Shown piece by piece: positions 12,140 through 22,625 of a stretch of 64,000 bases of DNA; position 1 is the first letter of the stretch; each line of letters opens with the position of its first letter. This stretch comes from Sthenelais limicola (taxonomy: Eukaryota > Annelida > Polychaeta > Phyllodocida > Sigalionidae), in contig OW804100.1 of the NCBI GenBank assembly GCA_942159475.1, positions 6,836,127 through 6,900,126 on the forward strand, read 5' to 3'. A model generated the notes under the pieces. That model worked only from the letters and a program-made list of their open reading frames with translations, ran no database searches and was not told the DNA's origin. Position numbers and translations under genes: made by a program.

Positions 12140-12506
12140 AGCTGACAAGGTGTACTATATTACATCCAAAATACCAACATTGTACTATAAATACATCACG
12201 ATGTTTTAGTGGTCTCTATAACTATATATGAAACCCTTAATGGACAATCACACAAAAAGTAATTAAATATATTTCTTGAGGATGACCTTAGAAATGCAGA
12301 CACATTCAAGATCCCGTGTTGGAATTTGATACACTTGATACAACTATGGTCGTTCATACAAGCTGTTAGTTCTTGTGGAAGACACATTTGAAATACCTTG
12401 AATATGAAAACTGTTTTAGACAGCTGACTAGGTGTACTATTAATTCCAAAAATACCATCATTGTACAATAAATATATCACCCGGTTTTAGTGGTTCCTAT
12501 AACTAC
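12140..12506. repeat. Pair of imperfect direct repeats, about 85 bp, about 280 bp apart
   Basis: Copies at 12140-12226 and 12422-12506 share AGCTGAC-AGGTGTACTAT, a CAAAATACCA-CATTGTAC core, AATA-ATCAC and GTTTTAGTGGT--CTATAACTA. They could be terminal repeats of a small element of about 367 bp or a local duplication. Confidence 0.7.
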
Positions 12507-14204
12507 ATTAAACATCCTCAAGTTAAAACCTGGCTCATCTTGCCAAGGCTTAGTTCAACTTGTTTTCACCAGGTGGCGTCATGATTTAGTGGTTTATTTA
12601 CAAATTCTTTCTTTTGTCAGCACCCAAATTAATATTATGTGGCATTTATACGCCATAAATATTCTACATCATGTATTTAAAAAGGCATTATAAGTGATAT
12701 GATACTCTACATTTCATGTGTGTATTGTTTCTGTTTCATGTTGGAACATTCAATAATAAAACACCCCCATTGTTGTCTATGTGAAAGTGTGAGGTGGCTT
12801 GGGAGAGACTTGGCTGTCAAACACAAACATATACATGCCATGGCACCTGGTGCTAGATCTCTGTTTACCTCTGGTCTCAGGAAAGTATCAATGAGCGGCA
12901 AAAGTAATGAAATAAACCAGGGAAGTATATACTAATTATGTGCTAGATATACCATCCTTAATGAACTGATGAGACACTAACCAAAATAGAGGATAATATA
13001 ATCGCCACAATCATGAGGTATTTTCTAATCAAAACTACCATTCAGACTTTTATGACATCAACAGACATAAGCCTTAAATAACGCTACCAATTTTTAAATT
13101 ACCGCGGCCTGACTAGCATGAGCACGCACCAATGACACCAGTACCATTCTGCCTGCCTGTCCGCGCGTTCACGCCTAACATTGGCTGCAGTTCTATATAT
13201 AGTAAAGCTATACAATGGTCGCATCGGCGACGCGCGACACGGCCGCGCGAACGTTTCAATTCCAAATATGATTTGCGCACACCGGGAAAGGTGATGAAAA
13301 CACACTGTTGTGCCAACTGTGTTACCAAAATAAAATCGTCCTACAAAACGTTTAGATCAGTTGAGGTCATGGCGCAGTGAGTAGCAGCAGTGTCTCCATA
13401 GCATTATGCGTCCTCAGGAATGTGTTGTAAACGGTTTTTTAAACACAGGTGTCCTAAAATGGACGGTTTTGAGTACAATTTTGTAAACGGCGCATTAACA
13501 GTGTAATATTTCTAGTTTTTTCCAATCGTTTCAAGTACAACATTGAAGTGACTCTAAAATCGGCCCCCTAATCGATTTCATTTTTTACCATTATTGGGCA
13601 TGTGTGGCTCTGAAAACAAGTCGTATGACCAAAATAGAGATTTGTTTTATTATTCGCGAAGCGGATTTTAGTTCTCTCTTCAGGAAAGTGACATAGCTAT
13701 AGTGACATAGAGTAGAAATAAGAATAACCTATTGCGTGTGTTTGGTGACCTAGTACATGCCTTTCTTTTCAAGCTATTTCTTTCGTGTTTGGTAAATGGC
13801 TCAGGAAAACCGATTGTGGTTGAATAGGGTGATTTAAATTTTTGAATTGTTTTTTTGAAAAGAGTTATTTCCAAAAGCGGTAAACCACCTTGGGCCCTTT
13901 GAAGTGAGATAAGGGCTTACTGTCCTAGTAGGCTGGCTTAGTAGCTGACTGGCTCACTGACTGAGTGGCTGGCTCAGACTTAAGACTTAGCTGGTTCAGA
14001 CTTAGCTGTCCCCTGTGACTAGCCGTGATGCTTGACCCCTGGAATGTGAGAATGGGGTAATGGGGTTAATTGGACACCCTCCCCCCTCATGAGACCTCTC
14101 TCATATTTGTCAGCTGTTTATCTGCCCACTCCTCCCCTTGTGTATATGCAGGTACTAATAATCTGTTTACCCCATATATGGCAAGGAACTTATGTGTACA
14201 CATT

Positions 14205-14440
14205 CACATTCTCTCTCTCTCTCTCCCTCCCCACCCTCTCCCTCTCTCCTCCCTCTCTCCTACCCTCTCCTCTCTTCCCTCCCCACACCCTCTTACTCCT
14301 TTCCATTTCCATCTTATCTCTATTATTAGGTGATATCACAACATTCCCAATATTTTCTCTCTGTCTCACACACACACACACACAATCCCTCTCTCCTCGG
14401 ATCCTCCTCCTCCTCCCTTTGACACTAATTAGGTGACAGC
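14205..14440. repeat. CT-rich simple sequence with a CA microsatellite
   Basis: Stretches of CTCTCT and CCCTCTCC, a CACACACA run near 14368-14384 and a CTCCTCCTCC run. Low-complexity DNA; open frames through it are composition artefacts. Confidence 0.85.
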
Positions 14441-15017
14441 CAAATGCATTTAGCCTAAATTACAATTCTCGTCATATGCACACACATATAAGTCCAGGAG
14501 GGGGGGAAGGCCCTCTGTATTCCACCCCCACCCCCACCCACCCATGTCACCCCTACTCGTCCCACCCTCCACCTCCAACTCTGGGGTGAATGGGAGTAAT
14601 TACCCTGATAAGCTGATAAGGTGCACCATCACCACAAGCAGAACAACATCCACCTCCTTCTCCTAACCCCCACCCCCCACCCCCGCCAGACAGTACCACT
14701 TTGTACCATTAAGGCCATTAAGTGTTTGTGGAGACATTAACCCAGGTGGCATTGATAACATTCTCAGAGTAACAGGCTAATAATTGGTATTGATTAACTA
14801 GTAAAATCGTTTTAAGAATGACCACACTTGTCCTTAGATTAAGAGTCCCTTTTACTCTTAGCACTTGTCATATTCAGAAATTTGTTAAATCCAGAAATTA
14901 TTTCTTTTTTAAATGTAGAAATTACATTTCTTTCACTCCAGCTTCGCGATATGTGGCTATAAATTGCCACATGTTTCATGTCCTCCTTGTATTTTCTGAC
15001 ATAACTATCATTATAGA

Positions 15018-15217
15018 TGTTATATAGGCATATAGCCTCCCCACACCTCCCATTGAGGTGTATGGTTACCCACGCTCATTGATATGTATGGATTATACCA
15101 GGAGCGCCCAACTCTCAGTACCATTAAACACTCTTACAAATACTACCATCGTGTGAGGGTCATTCTTACTTGTTCTCTTTATATTCATATATAATAGCCT
15201 TTTAGGTCTACATAACA
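15018..15217 (+). repeat. 5' LTR of Element A
   Basis: 200 bp, TGTTATATAGGC to GGTCTACATAACA, nearly identical to 38785-38984. It is preceded by TAGA and followed after three bases by TGGTGTAGATACC, a TGG-starting candidate primer-binding site at about 15221-15238 whose tRNA was not assigned. Confidence 0.95.
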
Positions 15218-15420
15218 TATTGGTGTAGATACCCTTTAAGATCCTTGTATGGAACATAGATCTAACTTAAATAGACTTTCTAAATCTGCAAAAGGATTTT
15301 CGAAATATTCTGATTTATTTTTTCGAAAAATCCTACAAACCTATATCACCTACATTCACATTCCCCACGACCGGGGTTATACAAGCCTGAATCACTTAAT
15401 CCGGAGAGGAAACCTCCGGT

Positions 15421-16640
15421 ACCAGAGAAGATGAACAATTGAGGAAAGATAAGGAGAAAGCAGAGCAGGATCTGTTAGCAGAAAAGCAGAAACATGACCA
15501 GGTAGTAGAACAATTGAAACAAGAAAAGTTAAAAGAAGAAATAAGACAAAAGCAATTGAACGAGGAGGAAAAGTTAACATTGGAAGATGTGGACACAGCT
15601 TACTACAGAGGGTTGGCTGATGCAATGAAGAATCTTTCAATTGAACACCAAACAGCTATGCGAGGACAGCAGGAGCTGTTCAAGACAACAATGAGTGACT
15701 TAGTGAAAGAATTATCAAGAAACCTAGGCAAAAGGCACACAGATAGGCAAGTACAGCCAGCAGTTTTAAAAATGTTTGCCTCGCCTCCAGAGGTATTTTC
15801 TGGTCCAACAGCAATGGTATCTGCTGGTAACTTCCTTGATAATTACAACTCCTACACAAGTCATGTACAGCTACCTGATAATATGAAGCTGGAAGGGCTA
15901 AGGAAATTTCTGGCTGGAAATGCTGAGGCATTTTTTCTGCCCAGTGTTTATGGAAAAGTTAAAACACTTACCATTTGAAGAAAGAATCAACGACTACGTT
16001 AACAGGGCCCAAGGAGAGGAAGAATAGGTGCAAGATTATAATAAGGACAAACTGCTACTGCTATCAAGGCATGGAGAGTTGACAGAATCTTTGAGGGCAG
16101 AGCTTTACTGCAGAGGCCTAAAGGAATACCTGAGAAAAATGGTGTTGTTCGAAGCCCCCACCACTGCCATAGCAGCATCGAGATTGGCAATCCGATACAA
16201 AGTGGCATATGAAGCCTTCCAGACAAAGGCTGGGGAGACGAGAAAAGAAGTCTTTTATGTGTCCGATAAATACAGTAATAGCAGATTAAGATCAGGCTAC
16301 GACAAAAGGGACCATAGAAAGAGTGGTCACAATAGTAAAGAGAGAAAATCGGGTGAAAAACATCGACATTATAGCAAGGATAACAGATCAAATTCTAAAG
16401 ACTTTTCAAAAGAGCCCATAGCAAGTCAACTGAAAGACGTGAGCCCAGCAAGCATAGGAGCAGGAGCAGAGATTTGTGGAAACAGAAAGAGGAGAAATCT
16501 AGGGATAGATCCAACAGCCGACCCAGAACAGACATCAAAGAGCGCTGGAGAAGCAGCTTGAGGGAGAAGAGCCACTCCCATGGCAGGTCATCAGGCTACG
16601 AGAGGAACAGGCCCCCAACGCCTCATAGGAAGGAGGAAAA
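15421..16640 (+). pseudogene. Element A gag (capsid polyprotein), frameshifted
   Basis: The first open segment (about 15421-15978) is rich in Lys/Glu/Gln heptads predicting a coiled coil, followed by capsid-like sequence. It ends at a stop, and a second frame (about 16028-16561) continues with RAELYCRGLKEYLRKMVLFE and a basic Arg/Ser/Lys tail. At least one frameshift separates the parts. Gag proteins package the element's RNA in cytoplasmic particles; no CCHC zinc knuckle is visible, and the basic tail may do its job. The assignment rests on position before a retropepsin and on composition, so it is inference rather than a motif match. Confidence 0.7.
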
Positions 16641-16650
16641 CTAGTGACCC

Positions 16651-18660
16651 ATGGTGAAAACAATCCTCCATGAGGAATGTGAAAAAGACCCTAAAATGTG
16701 CATTAATGAACTTTTTGGACAGACCCAGGAGGAAGATACTGTGCTGACAGGTAAGGGAGATCCTATTTCTATTGGTTTAAATAAGGGTTGTATTGTGTTG
16801 GAACTGAGTCATTACAAAATACCAACTTTAGTAGACACAGGAGCAACTCTGAGTTGTATTTCTGGAAAGTTTTACAAATCTTTATCAAAGAAAGAAGTGA
16901 TTTTGTTTTCTAGGAATTGTCATATAAAGGTTTATATAGCAGACGGTGGAGCACAAAGTGCCAGAAAACAGATCAAACTGAAATTCAAAATCAAAGAACG
17001 ATGGTTTTCCCATTGGTTTACAGTAGTCCCTAAGCTGGATAGATCAATGATTTTGGGGTCGGAATTCTTGAGAAACAATTCAGCCAAATTGAAATATAAT
17101 GCACAAAGACAACAGATATATACGATAAGAGCTAGAAAAAGGTGTGTAATTCCTCCTAGATCAGAACTAGAGGCGACTAACTATGTTGTTTCATTTGAAG
17201 ATTTATCTGATACGATGGGAATTACTGAAAATATGAAACGAAAAACAAAAAGTCCCATATATGGTGAAACAAGTGCTTGCTAAGCCTCAGGGACCTAAAG
17301 GTCTGATACGTACATGTGTATATAATACAAGCAGAGGATATATATAGAGTCATCCCAAAAGGTTCTATCGTTGGTTTGTACTGTATTAAGACTAAAGAAG
17401 ATTTTATTTCCCTAAATAAAGTCGAGTCGGTAAAGGAAAACATAGCTGTCAAGGATAAACAAAAACAATCTGATAGTGGTAAGGTGAGGTAAGGCCAGTG
17501 AAATTTGATATAGGCAATCAGCTGTTGCCAAGTCAAAGGGAGCAGATGATTAGCTTGTTAAACAAATACGATAGGGTATTCGTGGGCAGTGATAAGGTAT
17601 TGGGTCTAACGACCAAATACGAGCATCCAATTGAACTGAAAGCCGAGTATGTACCAAAACAATTCAGAAGCTATAGGATTAATCCTAATATAAGAAGAGA
17701 AATGAAGCAAATTTTAGATGAACAAGTCGAGCAAAATATTATAGAGAAAACAGACGAAAATTTGGAATTTACTAGCCCTGCTTTTCTGGTCGAAAATGGC
17801 AGTTCTAAAGAGGGTAACAGAGCCTATAGGCTCGTTACAGACTTCAGGCATCCAAATTCTCAAGTAAAAAGCCAATCAAAGTCATTTCCTTGTGCAGAAG
17901 AATCCTGGCAAAATGTTGGGGAATTGCAGGGGAAATAATTCAGCAAGCTTGACTGTTTTGGAGGGTTTAACCAGGTTCCTGTCTGTAAGGAACATAGGAA
18001 GCTGAGTGCTTTTAGTACCCCTTTTGGGAATTATATATACAAGGTTATGCCTATGGGCTTGAAAACATTTCCGTGGAGTCGTTGAATCACTGCTGAAAGA
18101 TTTACCTTCAACAATATGCTACATCGATTATGTATTGTTGGCAAATTCGAGGTGGGATGACCACTTGCAAGATCTAGAGAAAATATTTAAAATTTTTCTA
18201 AAAGCGAATATCCTATTCAAAAAACAGAAATGTTCATTTGGACTTCCTAGAGTCCCATTCCTAGGCTTTATGGTAGACAGCAGAGGAATAGCTCCTGATC
18301 CTGAGATTTAAAAGGGTTAAACCAATTGCAACCTACCCAGCACCCAGAAATGTTAAAGATCTGAGGGCTTTCAATGGCCTTGCAAACTATTATAGGTCGT
18401 TTATCCCAGATTTCAGCAAGGTAATGAAGCCTTTGTATCAACTGACCAAGGCTAAAGTCAAATTCATCTGGCCTGAGGAATGTCAGAGGTCTTTTGAGAA
18501 GATTAGACGTTCTATATGTACTGAGGCTGTGTTGAAATACCCAGATTATAGTATCCCTTTCATTATTACAAGTGATGCCAGCTCGGGAGGTCTCGGGCAT
18601 CGATCTGGCAGCCTGATGGCGAAGGTTTTTTAAGACCCATTGCATTTGCAGGTAGAGGCT
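16651..18660 (+). pseudogene. Element A protease, reverse transcriptase and partial RNase H
   Basis: The protease segment (16651-17283) shows the retropepsin site LVDTGATLSCIS and the flap-distal MILGSEFLRNN. A gap with stops follows, then RT (17498-17938) with IIEKTDENLEFTSPAFLV and RLVTDFRHPN, continuing in other frames through KLDCFGGFNQVPV and a palm motif that reads YIDY at about 18120-18131 where the family has a pair of aspartates. Further on, FLGFMVDSRGIAP and the RNase H start FIITSDASSGGLG (about 18560-18600) are seen, then the reading collapses. Multiple stops and frameshifts and the altered catalytic pair make this an inactive relic. Confidence 0.85.
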
Positions 18661-19187
18661 TAAATAATGCCGAAGATCCTTGCCTGAGGGCTAAGAAGAT
18701 GAAAAATCCGATCAAACTCCCAATGACTATCAGGGATAGATCACCTGCACCCTTTTCTCATTTGGTAATCAATGCTATGGGTCCAATGACCACTACTACC
18801 TGTGGGAATAAATACATACAATTGTGTTTTGATTTTTACAGCCGATTCGTCGTCAGTTGTGCTTGTAAAGCTATTGATGCTTCAAGCCTAAAGAGAGATT
18901 TCTACAAAAATGTGATCTGTAGAGTGGGAGTACGTAGCACCTTATTTTCGGACAATGGAGCCTGTTACATAGCGACAGAATTCAAATCTTTTGGAATAAA
19001 GCAGGTTTTTTCCAGTGCATATAGAACATAGAGCACGATAGAACATATCAAAACATTTATTTCTAAGAATCAATGTGACTGGGATCAATATCTTGAGTTG
19101 GTTTTGTTTGCCTTGAACACGACCGACAGCTAAAGCATAGCATGTACGGTATGATTACCGAGGAGAACAAATCGGTGAAAGAACAAT

Positions 19188-19808
19188 AGGAGTAGCCTGA
19201 GTTTGGGAGTGGCTAGCTGTGGGCCCAGGGAGGCCAGCGCAATGCACCATGGGGGATTTTAGCAGGAAGGTAAGCCACTTCCATGGTTTGTTTACTTCCG
19301 CCCCATAGCTCTCAGTAGGGGCTGAGAGTACATATCTTTTAATTTTCTAAATTAAGTGAAGTAATATAGCTTAGATCACCACCAAACTAAAGGATATTGA
19401 AGAGGAAATTATGCATTTTAATTGTGCTGTCACTGGTTGTCATGCATGTTCCAGGAAAACAATAGATTGGATAAGTATCCATCAAGTTCACAAAACACAG
19501 AAAACATGGGAGAGAAAGCTTTGGACTGAATTAATTAGGCAAATTAGACACCTAGTAGGTTCCCTAAATTGTATTCAATACCATTTTAAGGATACATGTG
19601 CATCCAGCAGCTGAACACCCACATTCATTATTATCATCATAGAACTTTATTGTGAACAAAAACAAAAATGACCTCCACTCTCTGTACGCTGTGCATCGGC
19701 CGTGACGGCCGTCATGGAGAGTGTGGGGGACAGGGGAAGATGCCCAAGATGTGCCCGGAGTGACGGCCCAGGATTGCGGTTGATACCCCCACCCTCTCAG
19801 GCTCCTCA
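19188..19808. mobile_element. Small insertion with short inverted ends, inside integrase
   Basis: The integrase frame breaks near 19170 and resumes near 19825. The intervening DNA starts AGGAGTAGCCTGAG and ends CTCAGGCTCCT, which pair as imperfect inverted repeats with a two-base gap. No clear target duplication was found. A short ATG frame inside (19411-19614) has THAP-like spacing of Cys, Trp, Cys and His. The boundaries are approximate. Confidence 0.5.
19411..19614 (+). CDS. THAP-like zinc-finger ORF, 67 residues
   Basis: The ATG-started frame shows NCAVTGC near the N-terminus, KTWERKLWTELIRQ in the middle and CIQYHF before a stop. THAP domains have C-x2/4-C, an invariant Trp, then C-x2-H-F; here the last pair is C-x3-H, one residue too long. 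THAP domains bind DNA and are used by P-element-like transposases. No transposase core is present, so this may be a leftover exon. The assignment is tentative. Confidence 0.35.
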   Translation: MHFNCAVTGCHACSRKTIDWISIHQVHKTQKTWERKLWTELIRQIRHLVGSLNCIQYHFKDTCASSS

Positions 19809-20247
19809 TATGGTAACTCGGGATACCCCTATTGCTAGACATTATTTCCAAGCAAAAACTTGCAGCTAGGAAGGCTTCAGAAAATCTAGAGAAATCACAG
19901 GAGAAGATGAAATCCAGGCACGATTCCACACTGAGAGAGGGAAATATAGAACCTGGAACTATTGTGTACATTAAGGTACAAAGATTAATGGATATGAACT
20001 GCTCAAAGAAGCTTCAGGAGGTTTTTGTGGACCTTATTTAGTGAGGAAAATAAACAAATGCACTGCAAAGTTAAGACGACTGAGTGATGGGGCAGATTTG
20101 AAAAAGCATGTTCATTTATCTCATCTTAAACCTGTGCGAGCTAACCTAACAGAAGAATTTTTTGAAAAGCTTGATAGAAATTTTGATCTAGACACATTGA
20201 AATACGACCTGGCAGCTACCCCAACCAAAGGGGAAAAGCAGGTTTGA

Positions 20248-20990
20248 TTACCAGAATATTTTAGGGAAGAATGTGAGAAGAATTTAAATTAAATTAAACT
20301 AACTGATTTTTTAATCGATTGGCCCGTACAAAGGGGGGAGAGAAATATACAGGGGATTATTCCAATTACACTCAATTATTCATTGCCTTTGTGTGGGAAA
20401 AAGCATTGGTCATCGAGGGCTAAATCACATGAATTGTCATGATTTGTAATCAATCGGGAAAAGGGGTGGTCCACGCACTCAGAATAAAATCAGGCAACAG
20501 GTGTGTACAGTGAAAACTTGAGAAATCCACACACATGGGGGTGTCATTTGACTTTAAATTAATATTGATGAGCCCAGGGAAGGACATCACCGGCTATGAA
20601 GCTTCCTGGGAAAGTCAGCATAGTGGTCACTGTGTTGTGATTATAGCCTATGTTCTTTCCTATGTATAAGAATCCTCCTCAACTCAGTTACTAAGCTTTT
20701 AGGGTTCAGAGGGAGAGGATCAACCCGTCGATATTATTGAGATTTGACACTGTGGTATACAACTCATCTATACTTTGCCTAGGATAAGCTGGACCTCCCG
20801 CTATGCCTAGTACCATTTTAATATGGTAGGTTATTTTCTCTGATTTTTGCTCGCCTGAATTGGTATTTATTGCTATTTATTCAGGTTACCAAGCTATCCC
20901 TACTTGTCAAATTATATTTGAGGCGTGAGGTTGTTTGAGTTGGTTTGTTGGTTTGCAAATGTTCTATTTTTTATTTTTTCTCTCTTACCC
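20248..20990. other. Element A region between integrase and env
   Basis: No open frame of note. A purine run AAAGGGGGGAGAGAAA at about 20330-20345, just after the integrase end, resembles a polypurine tract and could be a central tract or a relic. The rest is unassigned and could contain splicing signals for env. Confidence 0.45.
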
Positions 20991-22280
20991 ATTAGGGCGG
21001 TGATTGTTTTCATATGCGCCCAGGCAGATTATACGTTTAGACAGAATTATGGGATCGTTTTCTTAATACAAGAGTGGGCACACACGCCCTCATCCTAAAC
21101 ATGAAATTTGATATTCCCAGACCCAGCAGCCATAATTTGAAACGTGAGGAGCCCTCCAATTTGCTTAATTAAACAAATATAAAGGCTGCCGAATTCCATG
21201 ATTTGCTTCTGAACTCAAATTTAGACACGTACAGGAAAATTGATAGGATATTACATAGCTTTAAACAAGCCAGAACAAAACGCAGGGGAGTCCAGATCAT
21301 TGGTAATGTACTTAGAGAAACAATTGGTGTGGCCACAGAGCCTGAGTTTAATCTTCTGGCTTCTGATATGGCCAAGATTATAAAGGTAATGATCTGATTA
21401 TGAAGGTAAGGAATCTGCAGAAGAAAATTTGGATAGAGATAACATAATTTTAATTCTTGCTGAACCATCCCATACTCTAGCTTCTTTCCTGAACAAACAT
21501 GTCGAGGAGGTTTTTGACATATTATCACTAATATCACAGAAGTAACTAAGACAGCTTTTGAATACACAATAGAATCGCAGTCTGTCACTTCCAGCACCTT
21601 GAGCAGTTTAATAAGGCTCACGGAACAGCTGGCTGGGATAGCTGCTCAATTGCAATATCAACACGCTTCTAATAAATTATTAGGTGCTTTGACTGACTTG
21701 CAAACAGGGAAATTGCCTGCTCTTATTATGACTTAGGATAAAGTGCTTTCAGCGGTAAACGATTTGGTTTTAAAGTTAGAAGAAAAAGTTGAAAATATCA
21801 AACCATTGGGAGACTATGAGTATTGGAGACTGCAAGCAAGAGCAAGCATGGTAAACGATACTTTAACAATTAGTTTGCCTTTGTCTTTTGCATACGCACA
21901 ATACCATTACCAGCTATATGAGCTATATCACTTTACCAATTCCAATTGACGCTCAAAATCATTCAGGGATAAGATATACTAAACTGGATATGCCAGAACA
22001 CATAATATTGGGTTGGGGCTCAGATAACCAACATTACTTAATCTCCTCACGTAGAGAGTTGGTCGACTGTATCATTATGAACCACGACCTCACGTGTCCA
22101 GGTGGGTTGCTGGAATACGATATGACTGGAAAGTCATGCCTTGGCCCCATTATGGCGAATAAACGTGATGACATTATGAAAGCATGCATTTTTAAAACCT
22201 TTGTTAGGAACAGGATAGAGCCAACGTATGTGCCACTGCTTCAGGGAGAACACATCTTAATTAATCAAGGGTCTACAGCT
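20990..22280 (+). pseudogene. Element A envelope glycoprotein, N-terminal and central part
   Basis: A hydrophobic, signal-peptide-like start (about 20990-21030) leads into a decayed surface region. Around 21270-21300 a furin-like RTKRR is followed by a Gly/hydrophobic fusion-peptide-like segment (GVQIIGNVL), the layout of baculovirus-F-type envelope proteins carried by errantiviruses. The next segments, with several frameshifts, include a Cys-containing block (CPGGLLEYDMTGKSC) and end at NQGSTAIY where the LINE is inserted. Such proteins mediate membrane fusion; this copy is broken by stops, frameshifts and insertions. Confidence 0.75.
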
Positions 22281-22625
22281 ATATATATATATAGACTCGA
22301 GCTGACAACATGTCGTTCACCTCGGCTCGTCGTTAAAATTGCATTTTGCAAGGGTTGATTCACTATACATTTCCTCAAATGACCACATAAGGAAGATTTG
22401 GACCTATGGACTAATGCTGGAATATAATATCACCCACAACTTCAGCCGCTAGTAAGAACTCACAATATTAATCACTCTCGACTCCGGAACTCTCACTGTG
22501 TTCGATCAACGACAGACCCTGCCACGCCCTTCACATATTATCGCCCATATCGGCGCTGAACATTATCAAATTATCTAAAGAACTATCATATTATCACAAC
22601 AATAATTAATGAACTTGCTTCTACA

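Larger units (their letters stand above)
10916..15017. other. Non-coding, repeat-bearing DNA left of Element A
   Basis: No protein family is recognisable in about 4.1 kb. Visible structure: C/G-rich tracts around 11010-11230, a TATA-like CTATAAATAAAGG at 11405-11417, a pair of direct repeats (12140-12226 and 12422-12506), CT-rich simple sequence at 14205-14440 with a CA run near 14368, and C-rich stretches at 14520-14690. Confidence 0.5.
18699..20247 (+). pseudogene. Element A integrase, interrupted by a small insertion
   Basis: The catalytic core begins with VINAMGPMTTTTCGNKYIQL and runs to STLFSDNGACYIATEF (metal-binding Asp in SDNG). It continues in another frame to ENT-like sequence near 19130. 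An inserted segment (about 19188-19808) follows, after which the C-terminal region resumes (about 19835-20247) with HVHLSHLKPVRAN near its end. The zinc-binding N-terminal domain and the rest of RNase H are missing between 18640 and 18699, indicating an internal deletion. Integrases insert the cDNA copy; this one cannot be functional. Confidence 0.8.
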
